DNA from: Nocardia vinacea NBRC 16497
Lineage (GTDB): Bacteria; Actinomycetota; Actinomycetes; Mycobacteriales; Mycobacteriaceae
Reading direction: 5' to 3'
DNA length: 63,841 nucleotides
Assembly: GCF_000308835.1 (NCBI RefSeq)
Contig: NZ_BAGN01000208.1
Location: 1-63,841, forward strand
The notes under the pieces were generated by a model. The model ran no database searches and was not told the DNA's origin. It worked only from the letters and a program-made list of their open reading frames with translations. Positions within the stretch are counted from its first letter, which is position 1. Every line of letters begins with the position of its first letter. A program made the translations under genes and the position numbers. Positions 26,101 through 41,100 of the stretch are shown piece after piece.

Positions 26101-29100
26101 CCGGATTCAGCACCTCGACCAGCCGCTCGAACGGTACATCGGCATTGGCGAAGGCCGCGACATCCGCGGCGCGCACCCGATCCAGGAGTTCGGTGAAGCC
26201 GGTAGCCGCGTCCACCTGGGTACGGAGCACGAGCGTATTGACGAACATGCCGACCACATCGTCGAGTTCGGCCGCACCACGGCCCGCGACGGGAGTACCG
26301 ACGGCGATATCGGCGGTGCCGGACAGGCGGGCCAACAGTACCGCGAAGGCGGCGTGCAGGACCATGAACAGTGTCGCTCCGGTGCTCCGGCCCAAATCCA
26401 TCAATCTCGCCTGCATATCGGCGTCGATGGTGAAATCGACATGTCGCCCGCGGGTGGAGACGATGGCGGGTCGGGGGCGGTCGGTGGGGAGGGTGAGTTG
26501 TGCGGGCAGTCCGGTGAGGGTTTCGGTCCAGAAGCCAAGTTGCTGGGAGATCAGCGAATCCGGATCGCTTTCGCTGCCGAGCAGTTCCCGTTGCCAGCGG
26601 CTGTAATCCGCGTATTGCACCGGCAGCGGGGTCCATTCCGGCGGCATGCCGTGCTTACGCGCGGCGTAGGCGGTCATCACGTCACGTGCCAGCGGTACCA
26701 ATGACGAGCCGTCCGCGGCGATGTGGTGCACGACCACGACCAGCACGTGCTCACTGAGGGCGGTCGCGCCTGCCACCGGACGGAATAGCCTGGTGCGCAA
26801 CGGAACCGAGTCGCTGACATCGAATCCCCCACCGACGAAATCCGCGACCGCGGAGGTCAGATCGTCGACGGGCACCGGAATTGCGGCCAGCACCGGCGCT
26901 CCCGCATCGGCCATCGGCAAAACAACCTGTACCGCGCCGCTTTCGTGCTGCGGGTATACGGTGCGCAGAACTTCGTGGCGTTCGACCACGTCGATGATGG
27001 CCGCATTGAGTGCGGTGATATCGAGGTCACCGGTGAGTCGCACTGCCAGTGGGATGTTGTAGGCGGTGGACTGGCGGTCGAGGCGGTTGAGGAACCACAT
27101 GCGCTGCTGTGCCAGCGAAAGCGGGATCGGACCGGTGCCGGTACGCCGGGTCAGTGCCGGACGAGCACGCATCGCAGTGGTGTCGAGAGCGGCGGCCAAG
27201 GCCGATACGGTCGAGTTCTCGAAGACAAGTCGCACGCCGACCGAGGTGTCCGATCGAGCGCCCAGTCGTGCGGCCAATTGTGTCGCGGTCAGCGAGTTTC
27301 CACCGATGGCGAAGAAGTCGTCATCGAGACCGACCGCTGCCAGGCCGAGCACCTCGGCGAAGACCTCGGCCACGATCCGCTCGGCGGCCGTCTCCGGTGC
27401 GCGGAAGGTCGCGGTGCGGAACTCGGGTGCGGGCAGTGCCTTGCGGTCCAGCTTGCCGACCGGGGTCAGCGGGATCTCGTCGAGGACCATGATGGCGGCG
27501 GGCACCATATAGGCGGCCAGCGATTGTGCGGCGAAGGCGGTGAGCTCCGCGGTGTCGATCGCTCGGTCCGCTACCACATACGCGACCAGCGAAACCGAAC
27601 CAGCGGCGTCGGTGTGCCCGATCGTCACCGCGAATTCGACGCTCTCATGGGCCGAGAGCACCGCGTCGATCTCACCGAGTTCGATGCGCAGACCGCGCAC
27701 CTTCACCTGATGGTCGGCACGTCCGACGTACTGGATAGCGCCGGATGCGATCCAGCGCACCAGATCACCTGTCCGGTACAGCCGCCCGCCCGCTGGACCG
27801 TAGGGATCGGCGACAAAACGATCGGCCGTAAGTCCCGGCCGCGCGTGATATCCGCGAGCCAGACCCGGCCCGCGCAAGTACAGTTCGCCGGTCACCCCAT
27901 CCGGGACGGGTTGCAATCGAGTATCGAGCACCACCGCGGACATGCCGTGAATGGTGGTGCCCATATCGAATTCGCCGGGCCGCAGCGGTGCGCTGATATT
28001 GGTGATGATCGTGGTCTCGGTCGGACCGTAGGTGTTGTGGAACGCACGCCCAGTTCCCCAGCGTCGCACCAGATCGGGGCCGTACGATTCGCCGCCGACG
28101 GTCAGGTGGGTGAGTTCGGGGACTTCGTTGGGATCCATTGTGCGCAGCACCGCCGGGGTGATGAAGGCATGGGTCACCCGTTGATCCCGGACGAACGCGG
28201 TCAACTCCGAGCCGCCGTAGACAGTGGCGGGAGCGATCACCAGGGCGGCGGCAGCGGGCAGGACCAGCAAGAGCTCGAGCATGGCGGCGTCGAAACTGGG
28301 CGACGCCACGTGCAGGACGCGGGATGTCGCGGTGACCTGGTAGCGATCCCGCTGTGCACGCGCCACTCCCGCGAGGCCGCCGTGGGTGGCGAGTACGCCC
28401 TTCGGGGTGCCGGTCGACCCCGAGGTGTAGATCATCCACGCGGGATTGGCCACGCACACCGGACGGATCAGCTCATCGGGAGCAAGGGGCGCCGCGCTCG
28501 AATGCCGCATGCGGGCCGCCGTAGCCGGTGCGTCGAGTACCAGCCATTCGGTGGTGCCGGGCAGCGCCGGGCGGCATGCGGTGAGCGTAAGCCCCACGGC
28601 GGCACCGGAATCCGACAGCATGTGTGCGATTCGATCTGCCGGATACGTCGGGTCGACGGGGACGAAGGCCGCACCGGTCTTGGCCACCGCCCAGACCGCG
28701 AGCATGGATTCGGCGGAGCGCGGGATGGCCACGGCGACGAAGTCCTCGGCGCCGATGCCGTGGCCGATCAGCATTCTGGCCAGGCGGGACGAGTGCTCGT
28801 CCAGTGCACGATAGGTCAGCTCACGGTCGTCCGAAATCAGCGCGAGGGCATCGGGATTCATCGCGACGGCTGCGGCCATCAGTTCGGCGAGGGTATGCGG
28901 CGGCACCGGGTCATCGCCCCGCCTGGCCAGCAGTTCGGTGCGTTCGGCCGGAGTGAGCACATCGATGGTGCCGATCGGCGCGGACGGATTCGCGGCGAGT
29001 GCGCCGAGGACCCGACCGAACCGTCGGAGCAGTCCGGTGGCGGTCGCTGCGTCGAAAAGGTCTGTCGTGTAGTCGAGTTCGATTGCCAGGTTCCCCTCGG

Positions 29101-32100
29101 CGTCGAGTTTCGACGCGACGGTGAACTGGAGATCGAAGCGCGCCACCGGTTCATCGAATTCGACAGCCGCCAACTCCAGGCCCGGCAGTGTGAGTTCTTC
29201 CGTGCCGATATTCAGATAGCTCAGCGCCACGGTGAACAGCGGATGCTTGGATTGCGAGCGCTCGATGCCGAGTTCATCGACGACGCGCTCGAACGGCACG
29301 GTCGCATGGGCGAACGCGGCCAGATCGTTTGTTCTGGTCTCGTCGAGCAGATCGGTGAACGAACGCGCCGCGTCCGGATATGTGCGCAGCACCAGGGTGT
29401 TCACGAACATGCCGACCAGGTCGTCCAGCGCCGCCGCGCCGCGGCCCGCGACCGGGGTGCCGATGGCGATATCGCCGGATCCCGACAGCCGAGCCAGCAA
29501 CACGGCAAGTGCGGCATGCACCACCATGAAGGGGGTTGCGTTGTGACGCGCGGCAAGTTCGTGGATGCGGGCGCCGACACCACCGCCGATGCGGGCGCGC
29601 ACCGTGCCGCCACGCTTGGACGCGACAGCTGGGCGTGGCCGATCGGTGGGCAATGCCAGTTCTTCCGGCAGATCCCGCAGCGCTTCGGTCCAGTAGGTGA
29701 GTTGTTCGGCTGCAACCGAATCCAGCTCGACCGTCTGCCAGAGCGCGTAATCGGCGTACTGTGCGGCGAGTTCCGGCCAGACCGGGGTGCCGCCGACAAC
29801 TCGGGACAGATAGGCCGACAACAGGTCTCGCAGCAGTGGGCCCATCGAATAGCCGTCCGCCGCGATGTGGTGCAGCACGGCGACGAGCACATGGCTGGTC
29901 GCGTGCTCCCGCAGCAGTATCGCGCGCACCGGCACCTCGGCGGTGATATCGAAGCCGGTGCCGAGGAAATCGGCGATGCGCCCGTCGACCGAGCCGGCGG
30001 TCTCGACGACGAGGGATACCGGTGCCGGTTCGGCGGGCAGGATCACCTGGTGTCCGATGCCGTTCGCATCGGCCGGGTATACCGTGCGCAGTGCCTCGTG
30101 GCGGGTGATCACATCCGTGAACGCGGCACACAGCGCAGCCTGGTCCAACTCGCCGCCGATGCGTACCGCGACCGGGATATTGTGGACGGCCGAGTCCGGG
30201 TCCAGCCGGTTGAGGAACCACATGCCGCGCTGTACCGGTGCGAGCGGAATGCGCTCGGGGCGTGGCCCGGCGATCAGTGGTACCACCTGGTCACGTGCTA
30301 GAGCGGCCAGGCGTGCCGCGAAGGCGTGCACGGTCGGTGCCTCGAACAGCAATCGCACGGGCACACGACCGAGCCGCTCGCCGAGCCGGGCCAGAACTCG
30401 GGTGGCGATGAGTGAGTTGCCGCCGAGATCGAAGAAGTTGTCGTCGGCACCGATCGGCGACCGCGCGAGTACGGACTCGAATGCCTCGGCCACCAACCGT
30501 TCGGCCGGGGTGACCGGCGCCCGGTAGGCGACGCCGTCGAATACCGGCTCCGGCAGCGCCTTTCGGGCCAACTTGCCAGAGATGTTGAGTGGGAAGGCGG
30601 CCAGTACAACGATCGTCGATGGGACCATATACGACGGCAACGCATCCACCGCGGCCGCCAGAACGGCCGCCCGCACATCTTGTGCATCACTCACCACGTA
30701 GCCGACGAGCCGGTCGCCGACCACCCCGGCTGCGGCCTGCGAAACACCGGGCACCGTCGCGAGTACGGCCTCGATCTCGCCGAGCTCGATGCGCTGGCCG
30801 CGGAACTTCACTTGGAAGTCGGTGCGGCCCAGGTATACGAGTTCCGGGGTGACGCCACTCGTGTCCCAGCGCACCAGGTCGCCGGTGCGGTACATGCGCT
30901 CGCCCGCCGGTCCGAATGGATTCGCTACGAACCGGTCCGCCGTCAGATCGGGCCTGCCGTGATAGCCGCGGGCGAGTTGAGTGCCTGCGAGATACAACTC
31001 CCCCGCGACCCCGGGCAGCGTCGGTCGTAGCCGGGAATCCAGCACGTACACGCGGCTGTTCCATTCCGGATTGCCGATCGGCATGACGGTGCGGTCGATT
31101 TCACCGGTGACGTCGCGGTAGGTGATGCTCACCGCGGCCTCGGTCGGGCCGTACAGGTTGTGCAGGCGCGCGGAACTCGCCGCGCCGAAGGTACGGACGG
31201 TCTCGGCGGGCAGTGCTTCGCCGATGACGAATACCGTGCGCAATGTGCCGAGATCGGCAGCGGTTTCGACATATCTCGCGAACTCGGTCAACATCGTTGG
31301 CACGAAATCGGTGACGGTCACGCCGTATTCGGTGATCACTTCGGCGAGGTAGCCGGGATCGCGGTGGCCATCCGGGGCGGCCAGCACCAGCGTCGCGCCG
31401 ATGCGCAGCGGCAGGAAGTAGCCCCACAGTGAGACATCGAAGGTGGTCGCCGTCTTCTGCAGGTATACGTCTTCGGCGGTCAACTGGTACTCGGACTGCA
31501 TCCACGTCATCTGGTTGACGATCGCGGCGTGGGAAACGCTGACGCCCTTGGGTTTTCCGGTCGAACCCGAAGTGAAGATCACGTAGGCAGGGTTCTGGGG
31601 GTGAATCGGCGCGGTCCGCTCGCTCGCCGCGATCGGGTCATCGGCATAGCCGTCCAGCGCAACGGTGTCGACACACACTGCCGCCCCGGCATATCCGAAA
31701 TCCTGACGATCGCTCTCGGTGGTGAGCAGTGCAATAGGTGCGGCGGTGTCGATGATGTGCACGATGCGCTGGGCCGGATGATCCGGGTCGATCGGGACAT
31801 AGGCGCCGCCCGCCTTGAGCACCGCGTATATGGCGACCACCAGATCGGTCGAACGCCGAATAGCCACTGCCACCAATGACTCCGGGCCGACGCCGGTCGC
31901 AATCAGATATCGCGCCAGTTGGTTGGTCCTGCCGTCCAGTTCGCCGTAGGTCATGGTGGTTTCGTCGAAGACCAAGGCAATATCGTCCGGTGTCGCGGCC
32001 GCCTGCTGCTCGAATTCGTCGAGCAGCATTTCCGCGACGAATGCGGTGTGCGCGGAGTCGTTCCATGCGGTCACAACTCGTTCCAGCTCACCGGTCTCGA

Positions 32101-35100
32101 ACAGATCGATATCGCCGACCACCTGTTCCGGATGGTCGACCACCGCACCGAGCAGCCGGATGAAGCGAGCGCCGAACGTCGCGATGGTCGACTCGTCGAA
32201 GAGGTCGGTGGCGTAGGTGAAGCGAAGCGCGTCGTCGGCAACGGTCAATTGCAGATCGAATCGTGTGGTCTCGTAGTCGATCTCGTAGTCGGCGACGGTG
32301 ACGCCCGCCAGCTCCACCGCTACGGGAGCGAGATTCTGGAAGAACAGCGCGACCTGGAACAGCGGATGCCGTGCCTCGGAGCGCGGCGAATCCAGCACCT
32401 CGACCAGCCGCTCGAACGGCACATCGGCATTGGCGAAGGCATCCAGGTCACCATCGCGGACCCGACGCAGTACGGCGGCGAAGGAGTCCGAGCCCGCCAC
32501 CTCGGTGCGCAGCACCAGTGTGTTGACGAACATGCCGACGAGGTCGTCGAGGGCGGCGGCACCGCGGCCCGCGATCGGCGCGCCGATGGCGATGTCACCC
32601 ATGCCGGACAGTCGCGCGAGCAAGGTGGCCAGCGCGGCATGGACGACCATGAACGGGCTGAGGTCGTATCGTCCGGCAATGGCGGCTATACCGTCGCGGA
32701 TCGCGGCATCGAGCCCGATGATGGTGCTCGCGGCGGCGTGACTGGCAATGGCGGGACGTGGCCGATCCGAGGGCAGATCGAGCTGAGCGGGCAACCCGCC
32801 GAGTACGCGGCTCCAGTAGCGCAATTGCTGTGCGGCCACCGATTCCGGATCGCCCTCGACTCCGAGGATCTCGCGTTGCCAGAGGGCGTAATCCGCGTAC
32901 TGCACACGCAGGTCCGTCCACATCGGTGCGGTGCCGGTGGCGCGTGCCACGTATGCGGTCGTGATATCGCGGGCCAGCGGGGCCATCGAGAAGCCGTCCG
33001 CCGCAATGTGATGCACCACGAGAGCGAGTAGGTGCTCGCGATCCGACAGGGTGGCCAAGCCGATGCGCAGCGGTACTTCAGTTGTGACATCGAAAGGTGT
33101 GGCAACCAGGTCCACCAGTGCCGACGGATCCAGCTCGACGATTTCGGGCACCTGCGTCGAATCCAGAATCCGCTGGTATCCGGTGCCATCGATATCCGGA
33201 TATACGGTGCGCAGGGTTTCATGCCGGGCGACGACATCGGCCAGCGCGGCGGCGAGCGCATCGGTGTCGAGATCTCCGGTGAGGCGGATCGCGACCGGAA
33301 TATTGTTCACCGTCTCGCCGGGATCGAATCGGTTGAGGAACCACATCCGCTGCTGTGCGGGCGAGAGCGGAATCAGGTCGGGGCGCTGGCGCGCGGTGAG
33401 CTTCGGACGACCGGCGGTACCGGCGAGGAGGGCGGCGCGGGCGGCTATTCCGGCAACGGTAGGTGCCTCGAACACCATCCGCGCGGGGACTTCGGCATCC
33501 AGCGCGGTACCCAGCCGGGCGGCCAACTGGGTCGCGATCAGTGAATTGCCGCCGAGTGCGAAGAAGTTGTCGTCGGCGCCGATTCGCTCGATGCCGAGCA
33601 GTTCGCCCATGATCTCGGCGACGGTCTGTTCGGTCTCGGTCGCGGGAGCTCGGTAGGTGGCGGTCTCGAATACGGGAGCGGGCAGCGCGGCGCGATCGAG
33701 CTTGCCGGAGGTATTGAGCGGGAGAGCATCGAGCACGACGAAGGCCGACGGCACCATATAGGCGGGCAGTGCGACGTCCAGTTCCGCGCGCACGTCGTCG
33801 ATGTCGACTGCGGGGTCTGCCACCAGGTAGGCGACCAACTGATCGCCGAGCCGCTCGTCGCTACGCACCACGACGACGGCCTGATCGACAACATCCAGTG
33901 CGGTGAGCGCGGATTCGATCTCGCCGAGTTCGATGCGCAACCCGCGCAGCTTGACCTGGAAGTCGGTGCGGCCCAGGTACTCCAGCTCACCGTTCGCAGG
34001 CCCACCCGTCACCCGGCGACCCCCCATCGAATCGCTTCGCGATGCAGGGACCCATCTGACGAGGTCGCCGGTGCGATACATCCGCTCCCCCACGCCGCCA
34101 TGGGGATTCGCGACGAAACGTTCAGCGGTCAGCGGCGCCCGACGTACATAGCCGAGCGCCAACTGCGCACCCGCGAGGTACAACTCACCGGGCACACCCA
34201 CCGGCACCAGCCGCATCCGCGCATCCAGCACCAGCAATCGGGTGTTGAATACCGGCGTGCCGATCGGCACCGACTCCGCGTCGGCATCGGTCACCTCGTG
34301 GAAGGTGACATCGACCGCTGCCTCGGTCGGCCCGTACAGATTGTGCACGCGGGCACCGGTCAGCTCACGGGCCCGCTGCGCGGTCGGTGCGGGCAGCGCC
34401 TCACCTGAGGCGAACAGCGCGCGCAGCGTGACGCATTCGCGCGCACGTGGTTCCGCCAGGTATACCGCGAGCATCGAAGGCACGAAATGCGCGACGGTAA
34501 TTCCTTCATCGCTGATCAACCGCGCAAGATAGGCCGGATCCCGATGACCGTCGGGCCGTGCGACCACCAGCCGCGCGCCGATCTGCAACGGCCAGAAGAA
34601 CTCCCAGACCGAGACATCGAAGGTCGCCGGTGTCTTCTGCAATACCGCGTCGTCGGCATTGAGCCGGTACTCGGCCTGCATCCATGTCAGCCGGTTGACG
34701 ATCGCGGCATGCGATACCGCGACGCCCTTCGGACGGCCGGTAGAGCCGGAGGTGAAGATTACGTATGCGGGGTGGTCCGGCAACAGCACGCCGAGCCGAT
34801 CCATCGTGGTCAGCGGCGCGGGTGAATATCTCGTCAGCTCGAGACGATCGATCCGAACCTGGCGTGCCGCAACCGTTTCCAGATCAACACCCGCGGTCAG
34901 CACCCACACCGGGCGCGCTGTCTCGAGCACATATGCGATCCGGTCGGCCGGATGGTCGGGATCGAGCGGCAGGTACGCGCCACCCGCGACCGTGACCGCG
35001 TACATGCCGACCACCAAGTCGAGCGAGCGCCGCATGCCGAGCGCGACAACCGAATCCGGGCCTACGCCATGCGCGACGAGCCATCGCGCCAGCCGATGGA

Positions 35101-38100
35101 CCCGGCCCGCGAACTCGGAATATGTCAGCGTCGCGTAGCGACTCGATGGGGGGTGGTGGTCGGGTGACGGGTGGGCCAGACTCCGCCCCTCGAACGTCAC
35201 CGCGGCCGCGTCGGGTGTCCGCAGTACCTGTTCCTCGAACAGCGAAACCAGGGTCTGTGACCGGTTTATCGCGAACGAAGTGTCGTTCCATCGATTGAGC
35301 AGGGACAGCTCATTCCTGTCCAGTAGCTCGATATCGCCGACACGTACGGCGGAATCGGCGACCACCGCCTCGAGTATCCGCACGAAGCGGGCCGCGAACG
35401 ATTCGACCGTCGCCCGGTCGAATAGATCCGTCGCGTAGCGCATGACGGCACGCAGCGCGGTACCGTCGCCCTCCGCGAGTTCCAGCGCGAGGTCGAACTG
35501 GGCGACCTGATTGTCGATGGGATACCCGGCGACCTCGAGTCCGGGTAGGCGCAACACCGTATCGTCACGGTGCTCGAAGGTGAGCAATGCCTGCACGATC
35601 GGTGAATGCGCTTGTGAACGAACCGGATTCAACTCATCGACCAGCCGCTCGAATGGCAGGTCGGCATGTGCGAAGGCCCGGACATCGGTGGCGCGCACCC
35701 GCCCGAGCAGTTCGGCGAAGGTCGCTCCGGCCGCCACCTCGGTGCGCAATACCAGGGTGTTGACGAACATGCCGACCAGATCGTCCAGCGCCGCCTCAGC
35801 CCGGCCCGCGACGGGGGTTCCGATAGCGATATCTTCCACGCGGGCCGAGCGGGCCAGCAATACCGCGTAGGCGGCGTGCACCACCATGAACGACGACACC
35901 CCATGGTTACGCGCCAGCTCCGCGATCGCGGCGGTCAGTTCCGAAGTGATGGCGAACTCGACCGCGGCACCGCGACCGGAGGCCAGGGCGGGACGCGGCC
36001 GATCGGCGGGCAATTCGAGCACCGGGGCGAGTCCGTCGAGTTCGGTGCGCCAATACGCGATCTGGCGCGCCAGTACGGAGTCCGGATCGTCGGCCGAGCC
36101 GAGCAGTTCGTGCTGCCACAGTGTGAAGTCCGCGTATTGGACCGGCAGCGGCTGCCACTGCGGTGCCGAACCTTCGGTGCGAGCGCTGTATGCCACCATC
36201 AGATCCCGCGCCAGCGGGGCGGTCGAGACACCGTCGGCGGCGATGTGGTGCACCACCACGACGAGCACATGATCGTCGGACGCGACCCGGAACAGCGTGG
36301 CACGCACTGGCATCCGGGTACGCAGATCGAACCCGACGCCCGCGAAGCCGACAACCGCCGCGGCGAGGTCGGCTTCGGTGATATCGACCGGCCGCAGCTC
36401 CAATTCGGTCGATCCGGTCACCACCTGCGCGGGACCGATGCTGTCCGCGGGGAACACGGTGCGCAGCGACTCGTGCCGGGCGACAACATCGCCCAGCGCG
36501 GCACGCAAGGCGGATTCGTCCAATGCACCGGTCAGGCGGATGGTGATCGGAATGTTGTAGACGGCCGATTCGGGATCGAGCCGGTTCAACAGCCACATCC
36601 GAGTTTGGGCCAGCGACAACGGAATACGCTCCGGACGATCCCGCGCCACCAGCGCAGGCCGCACGACATCGGCGTGCGTCACCCGCAGAGCCAATTCGGC
36701 CACGGTCGGTGCGCCGAAGATCTCGCGCACGGTCAACGCGCTGCCGAAGGCCGCGTTCGCTCGTGCCACGAGACGCATGGCCAATAGTGAATTGCCACCG
36801 CGCGCGAAGAAGTCGTCATCCGCGCCGATCCGCACACCACCGATCAGGTCGGCCATCAGCGCGGCCAGTACCGATTCGGTGCCTTCCTGCGGTGCGCGGA
36901 ATTCCATTGCGGTACCAGCGACTTCGACTGCGGGAAGCGCCGCGCGATCGAGCTTGCCGACCGTGGTCAGCGGCATCTCGTCGAGCACAACCAAATGCGC
37001 GGGCACCATGTATGCGGGCAGCTGCGCACGCACCTGCGCGAGTACCGCGTCCGAGGACAGCTCCGCCCCACTGATATAGCCGACCAGGCAGTCGTAGCCG
37101 GAGGTGTCGCGCGTCGATATCACGGCCGCATTCGTCACGCCGGCCACCCCGGCCAGCGCCGACTCGATCTCCCCGAGTTCGATCCGTTGACCGCGCAACT
37201 TGATCTGGAAATCATTGCGGCCCAGATAGATCAGATCGCCGCCGCGATTCCAGCGCACCAGATCGCCGGTGCGGTACATCAGCTTCCCGGGCACACCGAA
37301 CGGATCGGCCACGAAACGCTCGGCGGTCAGTCCGGCGCGGCCGTGGTAGCCGCGGGCCAGTTGGTGGCCTGCGAGATACAGCTCGCCCGTGACACCGACC
37401 GGGACCGGCCGCAACCGTGCGTCCAGCACATAGGCGCGGGTGTTCCAGCACGGACGGCCGATGGCGACATCGCGGCCGGAATCGGCGTCGGTGAATTCGT
37501 GATAGATCGCCGAGATCGCCGCCTCGGTCGGGCCGTAAGCGTTGTGCACCGCACCGTCGGCGTGTTCGCGAATTGCGGCGAGCAGGTCCGGGGTGAGCGC
37601 CTCACCGCCGCAGTGCAGATGGCGAAAGGAGCGCAGCGCATCACCCATGCCTTCACCGATGAGCGCCGCGAGTACCGATGGCACGTATTCGGCGATGGTG
37701 ATGCCGTGTTCGCGCAGCAGTCCGGCGAAATACGCCAGGTCGAGGTGGCCGCTCGGACGGGCGATCACCAGTGGTGCACCGACCGCGATCGGCAGGAAAC
37801 ACTCCCACACCGAGACATCGAAGGTGAGCGGGGCACGTTGCAGAATGCGGTCGGCGGCGGTGACGCCGTAGCGGAATTCGAGCCAGCGCAGCTGGTTCAT
37901 GATGGCGCGGTGGGTGACCGCGACGCCCTTCGGTCGTCCGGTCGAGCCGGACGTGAACAGCACGTACGCCGTATTGTCGCGGTGTAGTGGTGCTCTGGCG
38001 CTCAGCGCGGCGTCGAAACCGCTCAGGTCGGCGAGATCGACAACACGGACGTCATCGAGGTCAGGCAGTTTCGCGCCGCCGACGGCCAACACCAGGGCCG

Positions 38101-41100
38101 GTGCGGCACTGTCGATCACCTGCGCGATCCGGTCGGCCGGATGGGTCGGATCCAATGGCAGATAAGCACCGCCCGCGCGCACGATCGCGAATATGGCCAC
38201 GAGCATGTCGACAGATCGCAGCGCGGCGAGTCCGACGATCGTCTCCGGACAGACACCTGCCGAAATGAGCCAATGCGCCAGGCGATTCACCTTGGTTTCG
38301 AGTTCCGCGTAGGTCACCGAGGTGTCCTCGAAGATCACCGCCACGGCATCGGGTGTCGCGGTCACGCGGGCTGTCAGCAGATCGTCGAGGGTCTCGGAAG
38401 GCAGTGACCGCGCGGTGGCATTGCGATCCGAAAGCAGCAGTCCGCGTTCGGCCACCGACATCAACTCGACATTGCCGACGAGGGTTCGCACGTCACGCAC
38501 CATGGCGCGTACTACCCGCTCGAAACCTGCCAGGAACCCGTCAACGGTTGCCTTGTCGAAAAGATCCAGTGCGTAGTGCAGATGCACATCGATGCCGTCG
38601 GCCGCGCCGTCGGTGTCGTAGCGGTCGGTCAGCGTCCAGTCCAGATCCAGTTGGATCGGTGCGGGCCCGATATCGAGCGCGGCAATATTCAAACGGTGCA
38701 GTTGGAAGTCCGGCTTGGACTGGTTCTGCAATGTCATCGCCACCTGATACAGCGGCGCATGTGCCTGCGAGCGAACGGGATTCACCACATCGACGAGCTG
38801 CTCGAAGGGCACAGCGGCGTGATCGAAGGCCGCCAGATCGGCGGTGCGGACGGTGGCCAAGAGCTCACCGAGCGTGGTATCGGCGCGCACTTCGGTACGC
38901 AGTACCAACGTATTGACGAACATGCCGACGAGCTCATCCAGGGCTTCGTCACCGCGTCCCGCGACCGGCGTGCCGATGACGATGTCGTCGGTGGCGCTCA
39001 GACGGCTCAGTAGTACCGCGAGCGCGGCGTGCAGCACCATGAACGGGGTGACCCGATGGGCGGCCGCCACATCCTGGATGCCCTGGTGCAATACCCGGTC
39101 GAGCCGACCGGTAATGGCACCGCCTCGGTTCGAGGCGACCGCAGGGCGCGGCCGGTCCGTGGGCAGCGGCAATACCTCGGGAACGCCCGCGAGCCGACCG
39201 GTCCAGTACCGCAGTTGATGGGCCAGCAGCGAACCCCTGTCATCGGCCCGGCCCAGCGCAACGCGCTGCCAGATCGCGAAGTCCGCGTACTGCAGGGTGA
39301 GCGGACTCCACGACGGTGCGACGTCCGCGCAGCGGGCCACATACGCGGTAGCCAGATCCCTGGTCAGCGGTGCAAAAGACCAGCCGTCGGCGGCGATGTG
39401 GTGCACGACGAACAGCAGTACGTACACCTGTTGGCGGGACCTGCTGCCGGATTCGCCGTCGTCGATTCGCAGTAGCCGGACGCGCAGCGGAACTTCGGTC
39501 GTGACGTCGAATCCGGTCTGGGCGGCAGTGGCGATGAGTTCGGGTAACTCGGCTGGCGTCGCCGCACGAGCGACGAGTTCCACCAACTTGGTCCCGGCGG
39601 GCAGCACCACCTGCGTCGCGGCGCCATCGTGTTCGGGATAGATGGTGCGCAGTGTCTCGTGCTTGGCGATGACGTCGGCAATCGCACGTTCCAATGCAGG
39701 CACATTCAGCACACCCGTGAGGCGCAGCGCGAACGGGATGTTGTATCCGCCACTCGCGGAGTCGAATCGGTTCAGAAACCACATGCGCTGCTGGGCGATC
39801 GATAGCGGAATCGGCTCATTGCGATCCTGAACCGTCAACGGCGGCAAGGCCGGAGGTGCCGCGTCCTGTTCGAGGGTGATTCGACGCGCCAGCTCGCGCA
39901 CTGTCGATGCGTCGAAGATGGTGCGCACGGGTACATCCGCGCCGGTCGCTTTGGACAGCCGGGCCGCGAGTTGCGTGGCGATGAGCGAATTGCCGCCAAG
40001 GGCGAAGAAATCGTCATCCGCACCGACCAGGTCGACACCGAGCAACGCGGTGAACGTTTCGGCGACAACGGTTTCCGCGAGATCGCTCGGCGCGCGGAAT
40101 TCGACAGCCGCAAAAGCTGGCGCGGGCAATGCCTTTCGGTCCAGCTTGCCGGAGGCCGTGACGGGAAAGCCGTCGAGGACCACAAAGGCCGACGGAACCA
40201 TATATGCGGGTAACCGCCGAGCGAGTTCGGCTCGAACACGGTCGGTATCGAGTTCACCGTCGGCCACCAGGTAGGCGACCAGTTGGTCGCCGTGGTCGTC
40301 GCGAACCAGGACGATGGCCTGCGCGATCCCGGCAACCGACAGCAACGCCGACTCGATCTCACCGAGTTCGATCCGCAGGCCGCGGACCTTCACCTGGAAG
40401 TCGGTGCGGCCGAGGAATTCCAGCACAGCCCGCTGATCGGCCGCTCGCCAGACGACCAGATCGCCGGTGCGATACATCCGGGTGCCGACCGGACCGAATG
40501 GATCGGCGACGAACCGCTCCCCGGTCAGATCGGCCCGGCCGAGATAGCCGCGGGCCAACTGTGTTCCGGCCAGATACAGCTCACCTGGCACACCGACAGG
40601 CACCTGCCGCAGCCGCGCATCGAGCACATACGCACGGGTATTCCAGATCGGCCCGCCCATCGGCAGCCGACCGCTATCGACATCGGTCACCTCGTATGCA
40701 CTGACCTCGACCGCCGCTTCGGTGGGCCCGTACATGTTGTGCACCCGCGCGCCGGTAACCGCCCGTGCCCGCTGCGCGATTGTGACAGGTAGCGCCTCGC
40801 CTGAGCAGAACACGTGCCGCAGTGTGGGCACATCGATATCGTCCGCGACGAAGACAGCAAGCATGGACGGTACAAAGTGCGCGACCGTAATCGATTCGCG
40901 CCGAATCAGATCCGCCAGATACACCGGATCCTGATGACCATCCGGACGTGCCAAAACCAGCCGGGCACCGACCTGCAGCGGCCAGAAGAACTCCGGCACC
41001 GAAACGTCGAAGGTCACCGGCGTCTTCTGCAGCAGCGCATCGGTGCCATCGAGCGGGACATGCGCCGACTGCATCCACAGCAGCCGGTTCACGATGCCAC

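Larger units (their letters stand above)
33410..36659 (-). other. NRPS module 10 (C-A-T), serine code
   Basis: The C domain has HHIAADGVS. The code DVWHFSLVDK matches the EntF serine code (DVWHLSLIDK) at eight of ten positions. Two palindromic repeat copies lie in the A domain: near its N-terminus (35128-35178) and before ELEYLGR (33999-34045). The carrier motif is FFALGGNSL. Confidence 0.85.

Noticed and set aside
26945..30301. A plus-strand frame of more than 1,100 codons opposite the NRPS gene
   Set aside because: Long antisense frames are expected opposite strongly G/C-biased genes. Its product is rich in His, Arg and Gly with no domain, while the minus strand encodes perfect NRPS motifs.
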